A stretch of 64,000 bases of DNA from Tillus elongatus (taxonomy: Eukaryota > Arthropoda > Insecta > Coleoptera > Cleridae): NCBI GenBank assembly GCA_964006375.1, contig OZ023263.1, forward strand, positions 130,972,954 through 131,036,953, read 5' to 3'. Positions 10,069 to 22,533 of this stretch are shown here, piece after piece. The notes beneath the pieces are model-generated. The model saw only the letters and a program-made list of their open reading frames with translations, was not told the DNA's origin and did no database searches. The translations under genes were made by a program, and so were the position numbers. Position 1 is the first letter of the stretch; each line of letters starts with the position of its first letter.

Positions 10069-10593
10069 TTACAACACTTTATAGTCTCTTAGGTATGTGG
10101 GAAGTTTTTTGTTTCGTCCAGAACGACGTGGCACAGCCCCTGGTTGGTTTTCCGTTGCTGCCTGTGTTGATACTGGTATCTCTGGAACCACTGGCTCTGG
10201 AATGACTGGGTCTGCAATTGTTTCTGGACTTGGGATATCCGGTATATTAAACGTGACATTCTTACGCCTAGTTTGGGTAGTATGATCAGGTTGATTGTGA
10301 GACTGAGTTACCTGTGTAGAGACCAACTGATTAATATGACGTTTCAGGATGCGCCCAATATCTAGTTCAACAAGATAATGGCGGGAACCCAATCGTCGAA
10401 AGATAGTACCGAACTGCCATGTCTCTGAATTGTTAACGTACATACGGGCCTGAACTCTCTCCCCCACCAATAGTGAACGTATCCGACCAACAAAAGCATT
10501 TTTCTGGTTGCTGCTGTGAAAACTGGGAAATATAGCATCTAATTTTATCCGGATTTTTCTGTCGAGGTAAAGTTCTGCTGAGATCGCCCACAT
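10069..10593 (-). pseudogene. Ty3/gypsy integrase C-terminus and tail
   Basis: This 174-residue frame continues the pol frame after a frameshift near 10,593-10,610. It begins at the ELYLDRKIR segment that follows the integrase core in K02A2.6-like gypsy elements. It contains VGERVQARMYV, LGSRHYLVEL (an SH3-like integrase C-terminal fold) and a Pro/Ser-rich tail ending in RRSGRNKKLPTYLRDY, the common terminal signature of such pols. It lies directly upstream of the polypurine tract and 3' LTR. Confidence 0.85.
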
Positions 10594-12427
10594 GCGAGCG
10601 GGGTAGCGCGATATCTGAACAAAATTTTTCTTATCTTGTCGGTTATAGTACCAGATTCATTTGCCATAGATTTGAGACGTAGCTTGAAGGTCTGAACATT
10701 ACGTTCAGCTAGACCGTTTGTGGATGGATATCCTGGCGCTATTAGTTTCTGAGAGATTCCGTGACTTGAACAGTAAGTTTTGAACACTTCACTAGTGAAA
10801 ATTGAGGCATTGTCGGATACCATTACATTAGGATATCCGTGGAATGCAAAAATGTCGTTCAGAATATGGATTGTTGAATCAGTATTGGGTGCGTTCTTTA
10901 AAGCACGAATTTCTGCCCACTTTGATTTAGCATCCATACATATAAGGAAGTGATGGCCTTCGAATCGCCCAGCGTAATCTATATGAATACGCTCCCAATT
11001 ATTCTGTGGATTCTCCCATGGGTGTACCTCTACTTTTACAGGGTTTTTCCGGATTTTTGCACACTCTTCGCAGCTTCTTACCAGATGCTCGATGTCGTGG
11101 TCAATTCCTTCCCAATAGACGTAACACCTGGCTAACTGTTTCATTTTGGTTATGCCGATATGTGTAGAATGTAGTTCATTTAAAATGGAGTCTCTTAAGC
11201 ATTGTGGGATAACAATTCTATCCTTTCGAAACAATATGCCGTTTGAAATTGTGAATGGTGAATCTTCTGATGTATTTTGAAGTTGCTTTATGAGCCGCTG
11301 CAATATTATGTCTTTCGCAGTTTCTTTAGCAATAACATCTGCGGTGACAATAACGCTAGAAATACTGAAAAGAGATTCTGCATTCACTATACTAACTTCC
11401 TCATTTATTATGATATCATATGACTTGAATTTCTGGAAAACGGGTGCTCTTGAGAGACAATCAACATTTTCATTCTCTTTGCCCTTTTTGAATTTTACAT
11501 TATAGTCAAACCCTGAGAGGAATGATGCATATCTGAGTAATCGAGCTGATGTCATCTTTGGCAGGGCTCTGTTATGACCAAAAATCCTGGATAGCGGCTC
11601 ATTATCAGTGACGAGTGTAAAGTTTTTGCCATATACATAGTTATAAAATCGACTTACCGCAAACACGATTGCTAACGCTTCACGATCCAATTGACTGTAG
11701 TTTTTTTCCGAGTTGTTTAAGGATTTTGAGACATATGCGATTGGTCTCTCTTGGCCATTGACAATGTGGCTAAGAACAGCAGCAATTCCTACTGGACTTG
11801 CGTCTGATGTGAGGACAACAGTTAAACTTGGGTCAAAAGGTGTCAAAATACGTTCATTACACATTTCATTTTTCAATTTTATGAATGCAGATTCACACGA
11901 CGATGTCCAGTTGAAACGTTGATCCTTTTGCAACAACCTACGGAGAGGGTATGACAATGAAGATAAGTCAGGGATAAAACGTGAATAATAGGTGATCATT
12001 CCGAGAAATCTTCTGACTCCATCTGCATTTGAGGGCCGTGGCATCTCTGAAACTGCTCGAATCGTCTCTGGGGACTTCATGATCTTATTATTTTCTACGA
12101 TGTGGCCCAAGTATTCAATTCTGGTTTTAAAAAACGAGCATTTATTCTTGTTGAGATGTAAATCGTATTCTGATAACCTTTGTAGGCAACCTTTGAGTTT
12201 CGGAGCACATTCCTCGTACGTGGTGCCATGTACGATGATGTCGTCAAAGTAAGTCTCACATTTACAGAGATCATGTGTAATTTGGGACATAATACGGTTA
12301 AATTCAGAGGGTGCTGTTTTAATACCAAAGCTTAATCGGTTCATGCAGTATGTACCTTTATGTGTAGTGATTGTTTGAATTTTGCTACTCTGTTCGTCAA
12401 CTTGTAAGTGTAAGTATGCTTTAAAAA
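10545..12427 (-). pseudogene. Ty3/gypsy pol: RT, RNase H, integrase (5' truncated)
   Basis: The frame is open from 12,427 down to 10,545, although the first ATG is at 12,344. Truncation falls within RT just before the AYLHLQVD motif. In order it has MNRLSFGIKTAP, the catalytic YFDDI at about 32-36 residues from the ATG, GHIVENN, RRFLGMITYYSRFIPDL, RNase H with SDASPVGIAAVLSH, LDREALAI and VTDNEPL, the H2C2 zinc finger (HSTHIG...CEECAKI), and the integrase core with the first Asp in HIDYAG, the second in VSDNAS and the Glu in GLAERN. All catalytic residues look intact. One frameshift near 10,600 separates the integrase C-terminus. The element was recently active by appearance but is truncated. 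Confidence 0.93.
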
Positions 12428-12836
12428 GGCAGCTGTTAGAGATCCGACTAAGCTATTTTTTTTCGCCTTTCCACTCATATTTACAGTTCGTTTTCCTCGC
12501 CCTACACCCTTCTTAACTCCTGGTCCTGTAACTTTTTTAGAGGTTGTTTATAAGAAATGTTTGTTGTGGGTTATGCACCTAGGAGAATCCTAAGCATGTT
12601 TCGGAAAAAAATTCTCAAAACCCTCCATGAGGTAAACTGCTAATTTACCAAATTTATTTTATATATATATATATATTTCATTTTGTGCTGTTTAGACAAA
12701 TTGAATTCCTGATTGTCACTTATTTTATTTATTTTATTAAATTAACCCACTATAAAGATTTATCTAGAGATCTTGTATTTTATTTGTCCCTTTGGTAGTA
12801 CCTTTCTTTTCATAAATCAAACATCTTAATCTTATG
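12428..12836. other. Spacer with a short (TA)n at 12,660-12,676
   Basis: No gene seen. It separates the truncated gypsy from a lone MITE terminus. Confidence 0.45.
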
Positions 12837-12875
12837 AAAATTCACTACCATAACGCACTTGCTGCGTCCCGAGTT
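12837..12875. repeat. Lone MITE terminus abutting the mariner
   Basis: CTACCATAACGCACTTGCTG is the right terminus of the MITE family seen at 9402. It abuts the mariner left inverted repeat, whose outermost roughly 70 bp are missing at this junction. Confidence 0.7.
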
Positions 12876-12880
12876 TTTTT

Positions 12881-13250
12881 CATATAAACATGGGTCCGCA
12901 AATGCTTAGTTTTTTTAAATACAGCATGTTAAAGTTATTTGTTTTTGTCAGTTTTTTTACGAATAACTCCGAGTCAAATTAAAATTTGGCGTGAAAATTG
13001 GCATGTGGGGGTTTTCGTGGGCAAGAAATTTAAATATGTTATTGTAAATAACACTGATGGCAGAGGGCGCCACCTGTAAGACGTGGCTTGCATTCAGTTG
13101 GCTATAATTTTTTGACACCCAGTTACCGTATAGCTACATTGCAGCTCTTATCAATTGTAAGCAAAAATGTATACTTCATTTAAATCTTTTAGACACATCA
13201 TTTTCGAGATATTTCAATTTCTGTATGTCGATGTCGTTCAAAAATTAATT
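12881..13250 (+). repeat. Mariner left inverted repeat
   Basis: It pairs with 14,739-15,107 over about 370 bp with scattered mismatches. The inner end is at the phrase GTTCAAAAATTAATT. Confidence 0.8.
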
Positions 13251-13563
13251 CTGCGACAAATCATAGGAATACATTTTTTACCTTTTAATTGCTATCAGTA
13301 TGTATAAACTTAATTTTCTTATTCTCTAATTAAAAATTAAAATCTTACCAGATAAAAGAACTGACAAGACACAATCATGAAGATCAAATAAAAAGCCATG
13401 ATAACAAACTTTGAACAAACCTTTTAACAAAGTGGTTTCCATCGTTACGGAACTTGACTTTTGCGTTTTCGTCGTGACATATACTACATTTGACTTTTAC
13501 GTGTGAGACTACTCATTATTTTTAAGTAATTAATTGTATTGTCCGTAATTTTTCTGATTAAAT

Positions 13564-14680
13564 ATGGAAGTCTTTACCAACAACGAACTAACAGGCATGC
13601 ATGTTATGTATTCAAGGGCTTTGGTAACTGTCCTGAGGCGAAACGACTGTATGAGGAAGCCTTCCCAAATCGGAGATTTTCAGACAGAAGGATGTTTCAA
13701 CGGATTGACATCCGTCCGCGAGAAACAGGTACATACTTACATTATCTAATATATCGATCTGTCTCTTTCGAATATATTTTTTTACCAGGTACCCTTAATA
13801 AAGTTACTGCTGATCGAGGCAGACCACGAAGTGCACGAAATCCTGATTTTGAAGAGGCTGAACGAAATTGAACAAAATCCAAAAATAAGTACTAGGGAAA
13901 TGGCCAATCATCTGGGAACATTCAATGCAACGATATGGCGAGTTCTTCACGAGCAACAATTGCGTCCATATCACATCCAATGTGTGCAGGCACTATCGCC
14001 TGAAAGACATTTTATACCTCGCCTACAATTTTGCCAATGCTTTCTTTAACATAATAATGTAGATAACTTGTTGAATTGTGTATTGTTCACTGACGAGTCT
14101 GGATTTAGGCGCGACGGGATCGTCAATTTTCGTAACGGCCATATTTGGGCTGACGAAAATCCCCACGCAGTTTTTGAAAGGCATCATCAACAGCAATTTT
14201 CCTTAAATGTGTGGGCTGGAATTGTAGGGTGTAATTTGATAGGACCAATATTTTTACCTCACAGACTTAATGCTACAACTTATCTTGAATTCCTGCAAAA
14301 CCAACTAAATGGGTTATTAGAAAATGTACCTCTTGACATAAGACATAACCTGTGGTTTATGCATGACGGAGCCCCCCCCCACATTTCGCCCTAAATGTCA
14401 GAAATTACCTAAGCAATACTTTTGGACGCAGATGGATCAGACGCGGTGGACCTCTGCCATGGCAGGCTTGATCCCCTGATTTAAATCCTATGAACTTTTA
14501 TTTATGAGCGCATCTCAAAAGTATTGTTTATGAAGCAAATGTTGAAAATGCTGATGATCTGCAGCAAAGAATTATTTCACAGAGTACGACGTTGTATGCT
14601 CCGCAGAATACGAAAGTGTATTGAAGGGAGGGTGGCCATTTTGAACATTTATTGTAGTCAGGTATCATAAAATGTCTTTC
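13564..14680 (+). pseudogene. Mariner-like transposase, broken, with a candidate intron
   Basis: The N-terminus has the helix-turn-helix of the DUF4817 type (YEEAFPNRRFSDRRMFQR, then DIRPRETG). After a 60-bp GT...AG segment (13,729-13,788) it continues with DRGRPRSAR and the second DNA-binding helix (ISTREMANHLG). The catalytic core has FTDES with the first Asp, WADENPHAV, NVWAGIVG, and HDGAPPH with the second Asp. The third acidic position, normally in SPDLxPLDFFLWG, reads SPDLNPMNFYL, so Asp is replaced by Asn and a stop follows. Frameshifts occur near 13,618, 13,860 and 14,040 and a stop at about 14,392. The enzyme would cut and paste the element at TA; this copy is inactive. Confidence 0.88.
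13729..13788 (+). other. Candidate 60-bp intron in the transposase gene
   Basis: ACAG|GTACAT at the left and TTTTTTTACCAG at the right fit donor and acceptor consensus with a polypyrimidine tract. Removing it joins RETG to the expected TLNKVTADRG. The segment is a multiple of three and stop-free, so the unspliced frame also reads through. Confidence 0.6.
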
Positions 14681-14738
14681 TTGTTTGTTGTTTTATTTGT
14701 TGTTAAAATTTGCAGACAATACAATTAATTACTTGAGA

Positions 14739-15107
14739 AAAATTAATTTTTGAGCGACATCAACATACAAAAATTGAAATATCTCGATAACGGTGTGTCT
14801 GAGAGATTTGGATAAGATATACATTTTCTGCTTACAATTGATAAGGGCTGCAATGTAGCTATACGGTAGGTCGATATTACTGGGTGTCAAAAAGTTATAG
14901 CCAATTGAATGCAAGCATAGTCTTACAGGTGACGCCCTCTACCAGCAGTGTCATTAACAATAACATATTTAAATTTCTTGTCCTCAAAAAACCCCGCATG
15001 CCAACTTTCGCGCCAAAATTTTAATTTGACTCAGACTTATTTGTGAAAAACTGACAAAAACACGCTGTATTTAAAAAACTAAGCATTTGCGGACACATGT
15101 TTATATG
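14739..15107 (-). repeat. Mariner right inverted repeat
   Basis: Reverse-complement partner of 12,881-13,250. Confidence 0.8.
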
Positions 15108-15179
15108 CAAAATAGTCTTATTTTTTGTGCTTAATGTGTACCTGTAACATAGACCATCATTTTTGAAACACCCTGTATT

Positions 15180-16290
15180 GTCTTCAAATTTGGCAGACAG
15201 TTAGCACCCGACAAGCTAACGGTTCGGATAGTTTTCGGGTAAAATTGATCCAGTGAGTAGGGTTTGTTTATGAAAATACTTCCAATCTCATAAAACATCT
15301 GGTAATATGTGATGAAATTAAATTAGGCGTGAATTTGTGGCGGTGGAATGTTGGTCAGCGCAATTTCCAATTTTTTTTTGCTAAAAGGGGGTAAAAAGTC
15401 ATAAAACATACAGAAAACTTGATTCTGGAACGAAGTTCTTTGACGGTCGATCGGTCTGTCGGCCTCTATGTCTGTCTGTTACAACGGCACATTACCGTTT
15501 TAGGGTTTGTTTATTAGAAAACTTTCAATTTCATAAATCATCTGATAATATGTGCTTAAATTAAATTAGGGGTGAATTTGCGGGAGTGGAATATCGGTGA
15601 CATAAATGTCCAAATTTTGTTTTCTAAAACGAGCTAAAAAGGCTTAAAACATACAGCAAACTTGATTCTGGAACGATTTTTTTGTCTGTCGGTCGGTTGG
15701 TCAGTCGGTCGGACGGTCTGTCGGCCTGTATGTCTGTCTGTTAGTAGGCGCAATAACTTTCGAATGAATTGAGATATCATCTTCAAATTTGGTACACAGT
15801 TAGCAACCGAAAAACGACCGGTTCGGATTGTTTTTGGATAAAATCGATCCAGGGGGTTGGGAATGATGCAGGTGATTTGTTGAAAATTGACATTTTTTCG
15901 TTAAAACTCTAGTAATATAACGTTTTAAGGTTTGTTTATTAGAAAACTTTCAATTTCATCAAACACTTGGTATTTGTGCGGAAATTAAATTAGGAGTTGA
16001 ATGTGTGGAGGTGGAAAATCACTAATAGAAATTTCGAAATTTTCAGTGTCGGAAAACAAAGAAAAGTCGATTCAGGAACAAAACTTTTCATCTTTAGTAC
16101 ACGTAATAACTTTCGAACGAATTGAGATATCATCTTCAAATTTGATATCCAATTAGCACCCGACAAAGGAACGCTGCGAATTGGTTTTGGGCGAGATCAC
16201 TTCAGGGAGTAGGGGAGAAATAAGGGATGATTTGGTGAAAATTAACATTTTTTGTTAAATGGCGAGTAATAACGTTTCAAAGGTTTATGG
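15180..16290 (+). repeat. Tandem partial copies of the GTCTGTCTGT dispersed repeat
   Basis: About three to four head-to-tail partial units share phrases such as GATTCTGGAACGA (15,421; 15,662; a variant at 16,069), GTATGTCTGTCTGTTA, ATATCATCTTCAAATTTG and GGTTTGTTTATTAGAAAACT. Spacings of about 241 and 407 bp show that units lost different internal segments. Confidence 0.75.
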
Positions 16291-16464
16291 GTACAGTAAT
16301 AAAAATATTTTATTTGTGGTCAATTCATGGACCCTAAATTCGTTTCATGAAATGTCTTTCTGGGAGAGTAGATTACCACAGCTATGTGGAAGTTAAGATT
16401 CAATTTCCAGCAATATTTTTATTTGTGGACCTACAAATACAACTTCTTTATGCGTCTTTTTCAA

Positions 16465-17057
16465 TAACTCTGGAAAAACAGAGGGCCAGCCACGGCCGGA
16501 CTACTGATGGCTCTGAGGAACACGGATGTGGCCCTTATCCAGAAACCGTACTCATATAAAGGAGAGATCAAGGGACTCCACGGAGCTGCTGGAAAGTTCA
16601 TCTACAACAGACCCAGGAGAATCCGAGTGTCTGCATTTTTGTTAAGGAAGGGATAGAATTTCTGCCTTTAATGGATTTCTGTTCCAGGGACCTTTCAACG
16701 ATGAAAATACGATGTGGAGGAGCGGATGGGCCGAGGGACATTACTGTCGGATCGGCATATCGGCCAAGGGACAGCACGTACTCCGCTCCACCCAAGGAAC
16801 TGGAGCAGCTGATGGTGGGTAGCAGAGCAGGTGAATGGTAGACCATCATCGGCATGGATGAGAACGCGCTTCATGAGTTGTGGAAAAGTTCGGACACAAA
16901 CTCTAGGGGTGAGTCACTTTTACATTTATTTATGAAATTTAATTTAGACATATTGAATAGAGGTAATAAAACGACCTTCGTCAGAACACGGCGTGTGGAA
17001 GTTTTAGATCTAACAGTTTACACCCAGTTTCTGGGTTCTGGGCTGTGTCTGGGGAAG
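16465..17057 (+). pseudogene. LINE endonuclease fragment (R1/LOA-group)
   Basis: Across frameshifts near 16,620 and 16,840 the plus strand encodes ALIQKPYSYKGEIKGL, GKFIYNRPRR, then VKEGIEFLPLMDFCSRDLST, ADGPRDITVGSAYRPRDSTY, IIGMDENALHELW and RGESLLHLFMKFNLDILNRG. This order and spacing is that of the N-terminal endonuclease of R1/LOA-type non-LTR elements: the QE-type motif (here QK), GSAYxP, and the GxDxNAHHxxWGS motif (here degenerate). It is noticeably richer in G+C than its flanks. RT is absent. It would nick target DNA; here it is a relic. Confidence 0.85.
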
Positions 17058-17607
17058 TGAGTAGCTCAAAATTTATTCGATGTGGCTGGTACTTTCTCTC
17101 ATCAATGGCTTGGATGCTTCCATGTGAGACCAGTCAAAATGATGCACGTACTTCAAATTAATTTTGTTGCAAGCTTTTTAGGCAAATGATATGAGGTAAC
17201 AATTTAAATGTTAATGTAAGAACTTATCAAACACGTCACGAAATATTTTGTTTCCCAGAATATTCGTTTACAAATCATTTAATGTGACATTTACCTTTGT
17301 TACAACCGGTCACTCCTCCAGGAATCATTGGTTGTCCCAAGTATTAACGCCGCTATACATATCCAAACTGACACAATAGGTTTTCTACAAACATTTTTTC
17401 AACTAAATGAAGAAATGAACAAAAACTTAAGATTTTGTAAAACACATTAAATGCATAATTTGTTTCTTTACTAACTTCACCTGCTCCAGATTATTCGTTT
17501 AAAAATTGCCAAGTTTGTCATTTAATTGTGAGAAAATAAACATTTGCTTCTTGCCTTGTGATTGGTCAAGACCTATTGAATCGTAAGATATTTAATAAAA
17601 AGTACAA
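17058..17607. other. AT-rich spacer, nothing recognised
   Basis: No coding or repeat signature seen. Confidence 0.4.
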
Positions 17608-17637
17608 ACGCAGTAAGTGCTTTATGGTAGCTAATTT
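17608..17637. repeat. Degenerate MITE terminus
   Basis: ACGCAGTAAGTGCTTTATGG is a diverged left terminus of the MITE family at 9402. No matching right end was found nearby. Confidence 0.6.
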
Positions 17638-17924
17638 ATTTCAAACTAAAATAACTTAATTTTATATTATTATAGAAACAGTGTTTTTTACGTGCATGTG
17701 TTTCTGTTTAGGCCACACGTGTACCAAATTTCATGAAAGTGTCTATTATTTTCGGAGATATAACTTTTTTCAGAGATAAACTTGATTTTTTTTGCAAAAC
17801 ACGTGTCCGATTGAGCTGGTTAACGAACTCGTCAAAGATATTTACAAAGGTAATATTTACATCGACACGTTTGGGAGTATCGCATCGGCGACAAAAACTT
17901 CAAAAAACTTTTAAACTTAAAAAG

Positions 17925-18080
17925 TATCAAAACATATAGTAAACATGATTTGGGAACGACAAAATTTTGTTGCCTGTATATCTGTCTGTTTGTTGTCACG
18001 ATAACTTAGAACGAATTGAGATATCGTCTTCAAATTTGGTATACAGTTAGTACTCGACAAACGAACGTGGCATTGGAGGA
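17925..18080 (+). repeat. Dispersed GTCTGTCTGT repeat, copy
   Basis: It carries AACATGATTTGGGAACGA, TATCTGTCTGTTTG, TTGAGATATCGTCTTCAAAT and GGTATACAGTTAG in family order, ending where the gypsy gag begins. Confidence 0.75.
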
Positions 18081-18099
18081 AGAGTTTTATCACTTCTAT

Positions 18100-18960
18100 T
18101 AGAGGGTAACTTGAGTCAAAAATGGAAAACGTGGTTTAGAAGTCTTAAACTGTTTTTGGTTGCTGGAAATAATTCAATGAATCAAATAAACGTAAAGTAG
18201 CGTTATTATTGCACTATATTGGTGAATCTGCAATGGAAATTTTAAATTCTTTTGACGAGGAACCTGAAGAAATTACTTTCGATGATCTTATTGCTAAATT
18301 CGAGAAACATTTCAGTCCACAAAAGAATATCACAATGGAAAGACATCGATTCCTCACAAGAATTCAAGGTCCAGCTGAAACAATAGATGACTTTTCCACA
18401 GCTTTAATTAACTTGAGCTTGTCATGTGAGTTTGGTGAACTACGTGAAGATCTTGTAAAAGAGATTTTATCTGTGGCCTTACCAGAACAAATAAAGTGAT
18501 TAGGAAACACTACTTCAAGAAGATCAGCTCACTCTCGAAAAGGCAGTACGTATTTGTAAGTGTATGGAACAAACGCAATATAGGGCTCCAGAATTGACCA
18601 AGGAAGAATTCGTCAATGTAGTACAAGGTGAACAAATTCGCCATATAAGAAGCTCGAAATCATCAAAAAGGTCAGTTTATAGTCGAGATCAACGTCGAAA
18701 TAGATCAGGTAAATTCAGTCCTAATAATAATGATAATAATAAAGAAATTTGTAGCAGATGTGGTCAGATCCACAAATTTAAATGTCCAGCTTTTGGTATA
18801 AAGTGTAATAAATGTCATAAAATGAACCGTTATGCTAGATTTTGTAAGTCTAATTTGAGAAATGTCAGTTCAGTCACTCTTGAAATTGGTGATAATGATA
18901 ATAGTAGTGAGAAGGATGAATATTTTATTTCTAGAAGAGGTTGTGATTTTTAAACAGACA
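18100..18960 (+). pseudogene. Ty3/gypsy gag
   Basis: Frames beginning near 18,100 read the gag helical region (NLSQKWKTWF, then LHYIGE, FEKHFSP and RHRFLTRIQ). A frameshift or stop at about 18,497 is followed by a second frame (18,564-18,953) with basic residues and zinc-knuckle-like cysteines (CSRCGQIHKFKCPAFGIKC, CNKCHKM). Gag would form the virus-like particle and bind RNA. No 5' LTR or leader precedes it; the dispersed repeat lies directly upstream. Confidence 0.88.
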
Positions 18961-18969
18961 AAGATTGGT

Positions 18970-20080
18970 TTATAAACATTAAAATAAATAATGTGTCTCT
19001 TAGATGTCAGTTGGATACTGGTGCACAAGCCAATATTATCCCTTATGAGCAATTTATAAAAGTAACCTCAATTATAATGTGATAAAGCCATGTTCCATTA
19101 AACTTTCGTCAGTGGCTGGTACAAGTATTCCCTATTTAGGTATGTGCAATGAAATGTCTTGTAAATGATAGTCTTTGTGAAATAGAATTTATAGTTGTAA
19201 ATATAACATGAAAACGGATCCTTGGTCTTGCCGCATGTCAGGAACTTGACTTGATAAAAATAATACAGTCAATTACAGGTACAAATCCATTAATCATAAA
19301 ATATGAATCAATTTTTAAGGGTCTAGGTTGCATTCCCCAGGTGTGTAAATTGTCAGTCGATGAAAGTGTTTGTCCAGTTATAGATCCACCTCGGAAAATA
19401 CCTTTCAAGCTTCATGAACCATTGAAAGCTGAATTGGCTAGAATGGAAAGAGATGAGGTTATTGTCAAAGTAAATGAACCTACAAGAAAAAGAATGGAAG
19501 CCTTCGAGTATGTTTAGATCGCCGAAATTTAAATAGATCCATTCAAAGGTCACATTATCAGCTTCCATCAATAGACAGTATACGTTCTAGTTTGGCAGGG
19601 TCATGTGTTTTTTCCACATTAGATGCAAATTCCGGATTTTGGGCTATACCATTGGATGAAGAGATCTCAAAGCTTCTCAATTTCAATACACCCTTTGGCA
19701 GGAATAGATTCCAACGCTTAGCTTTTGGGATAAATTATGCTCCTGAAATTCTTCACCGTGCCATGACAGAATTTTTTGGTGATATAGAAGGAGTTGGAAG
19801 ATACTTAGATGATTTAATAGTCCATGGTCCAGATCAGTCTACATGATTTTAGACTCGAACAAATGCTTCGCAGGGCAAAAGAGCTCAACATAAAATTCAA
19901 TTTGTCGAAATGTAAATTTAGTTCACATGAAGTCAGTTATATGGGACATATATTTTCTAAAGATGGTATGTCTCCAGATTATAAGAAAGTTAAGGCAATT
20001 TGTGAAATGAAAACACATTCAGATAAAGTCTTTACAAAGATTTATTGGAATGGTCAATTACCTTGCGTCATACATTCCTA
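18970..20080 (+). pseudogene. Ty3/gypsy protease and reverse transcriptase
   Basis: The protease active site appears as LDTGAQANI around 19,010. RT follows across several frame changes: DPPRKIPFKLHEPLKAEL near 19,385, FSTLDANSGFWAIPLDEE near 19,610, FGINYAPEI, and the catalytic YLDDLIVHG near 19,800. A shift at 19,845 leads into NIKFNLSKCKF and MGHIFSKDG. Active-site residues are preserved but the frame is broken at least four times. Confidence 0.88.
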
Positions 20081-20139
20081 ATGTGTCAAGGGAATCGGAA
20101 CCCCTAAGATGCTTTTAAGAAAAAATTATTTATGTCAGT

Positions 20140-21359
<1,220 letters not shown>

Positions 21360-21370
<11 letters not shown>

Positions 21371-21740
21371 TAAATTAAATCCTGATAGTCACTGGCAGCC
21401 AGGAGTTGTTTCGAAACTTGCTGATACTCCTAGGTCATACATAATTAAAGCTCCGTCAGGTACTGAATATAGGCGTAATATAGTTCATATACTGAAGCCA
21501 TCAGTTTCCATATTAAAGAAAAAATTCCATAGTGATCAACTTTCACCACAGTTGAGTTATAATCTTCCGACAGATATAGGTTCGTCAAATCTCATTAGTA
21601 ATGAGAATACTAATAACTCAGTAATGAGTTCACAGTCACAGTCAGGTTCTGCAGGCAGTATACCAAGCAATCCAACTAGTTATTATTGTACTAAATCAGG
21701 GAGAATTGTCAAACCTCCCAGGAAATTTTGGTTAAATTAA
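21360..21740 (+). pseudogene. Ty3/gypsy integrase C-terminal tail
   Basis: From about 21,340 the frame reads LHIGDEVYFK, SHWQPGVVSKL, SYIIKAPSGTEYRRN and a Ser/Asn-rich tail ending SGRIVKPPRKFWLN. That is the SH3-like C-terminal domain and terminal signature of gypsy integrases. It overlaps the previous frame and ends just before the polypurine tract. Confidence 0.86.
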
Positions 21741-21769
21741 GATATTACTTAGTGAACTAAAAAAAAGCG

Positions 21770-22000
21770 TGTTATACAATGTAGATTTACTATGTGCTAA
21801 CGACAGTAGTCAGTGAGTAGAGACATATGACAGATGGTCGAATGTTAATGTGAAACTGTATCAGTTATTGTAAAAGTACCAATTAATAATGGTTATAAGG
21901 TTTTGTCCGTTATTGTCTTCCTGTTTATTAAATGTATTACTAAACACACGTGAGTCATTATATAACTAAATATACAAGAGCCCTAAATATAACTAATACA
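21770..22000 (+). repeat. Probable 3' LTR of the second gypsy element
   Basis: A polypurine tract (AACTAAAAAAAAGCG) abuts TGTTATACAATG. A TACA end lies near 22,000. The right border is uncertain without a second LTR copy. Confidence 0.45.
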
Positions 22001-22497
22001 AAGCGAGAAAAATTTGGCTTGAAACAGCGTTAATTTTGAAAAATATTTCTTTTTGTATTAAATCCCATTTATACAATTGCAACGTTCTTCACTGATCTTC
22101 TTGAGTAGCGACACTGGTAATATGACTTACATATTACTAATAACCTGTAGGCACCAACCTAAATTGAATTGTTTTTAACATTATTGAGGAAGCAGAAAAA
22201 CTAAAAAAAGGACACAGCAGTAAAAGTGAAAGCTTTACTGTGTTATTTGATAATGATACATGCATGGGTAAAATATGATAATTTTAAAATATCTTTTTTT
22301 ATTAACTAAAAGTACAGCCTAAGCAAAAGCTGTGTAATGGTAATTTAATAAAAGTATATTGTAGTCCGGTATGTAACCAATTTCTTTATTTAGCTTGTAG
22401 TATTATAATTTTTAAAAGTGTGCTATAGCTGTTTATAAATCTTACTGTTGACCAGTGCACGAGACAGAGATATGTGGTTTAAAAATATTCTCTAACA

Positions 22498-22530
<33 letters not shown>
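22001..22530. other. Spacer ending in a (GT)n tract at about 22,500-22,530
   Basis: No gene seen. The GT tract adjoins the 3' tail of the SINE. Confidence 0.5.

Positions 22531-22533
<3 letters not shown>

Larger units (their letters stand above)
12881..15179 (+). mobile_element. Tc1/mariner-type DNA transposon with about 370-bp inverted repeats
   Basis: Segments 12,881-13,250 and 14,739-15,107 are inverted repeats (for example GTCCGCAAATGCTTAG against CTAAGCATTTGCGGAC). They enclose a broken transposase. The right end extends to AAACACCCTGTAT at 15,167-15,179, a typical terminus of this group; the corresponding left end is lost at the MITE junction. The TIRs are long for a mariner, whose ends are commonly about 30 bp. 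Confidence 0.82.

Noticed and set aside
11290..12252. Several plus-strand frames across the gypsy pol
   Set aside because: Antisense shadows of the well-supported minus-strand pol.
14550..14580. CTGATGA inside the mariner transposase region as a hammerhead core
   Set aside because: No GAAA box after a stem, and the sequence is explained by transposase coding (ADDLQQRI).
16598..16855. 85-residue minus-strand frame
   Set aside because: It is the antisense shadow of the LINE endonuclease relic on the plus strand.
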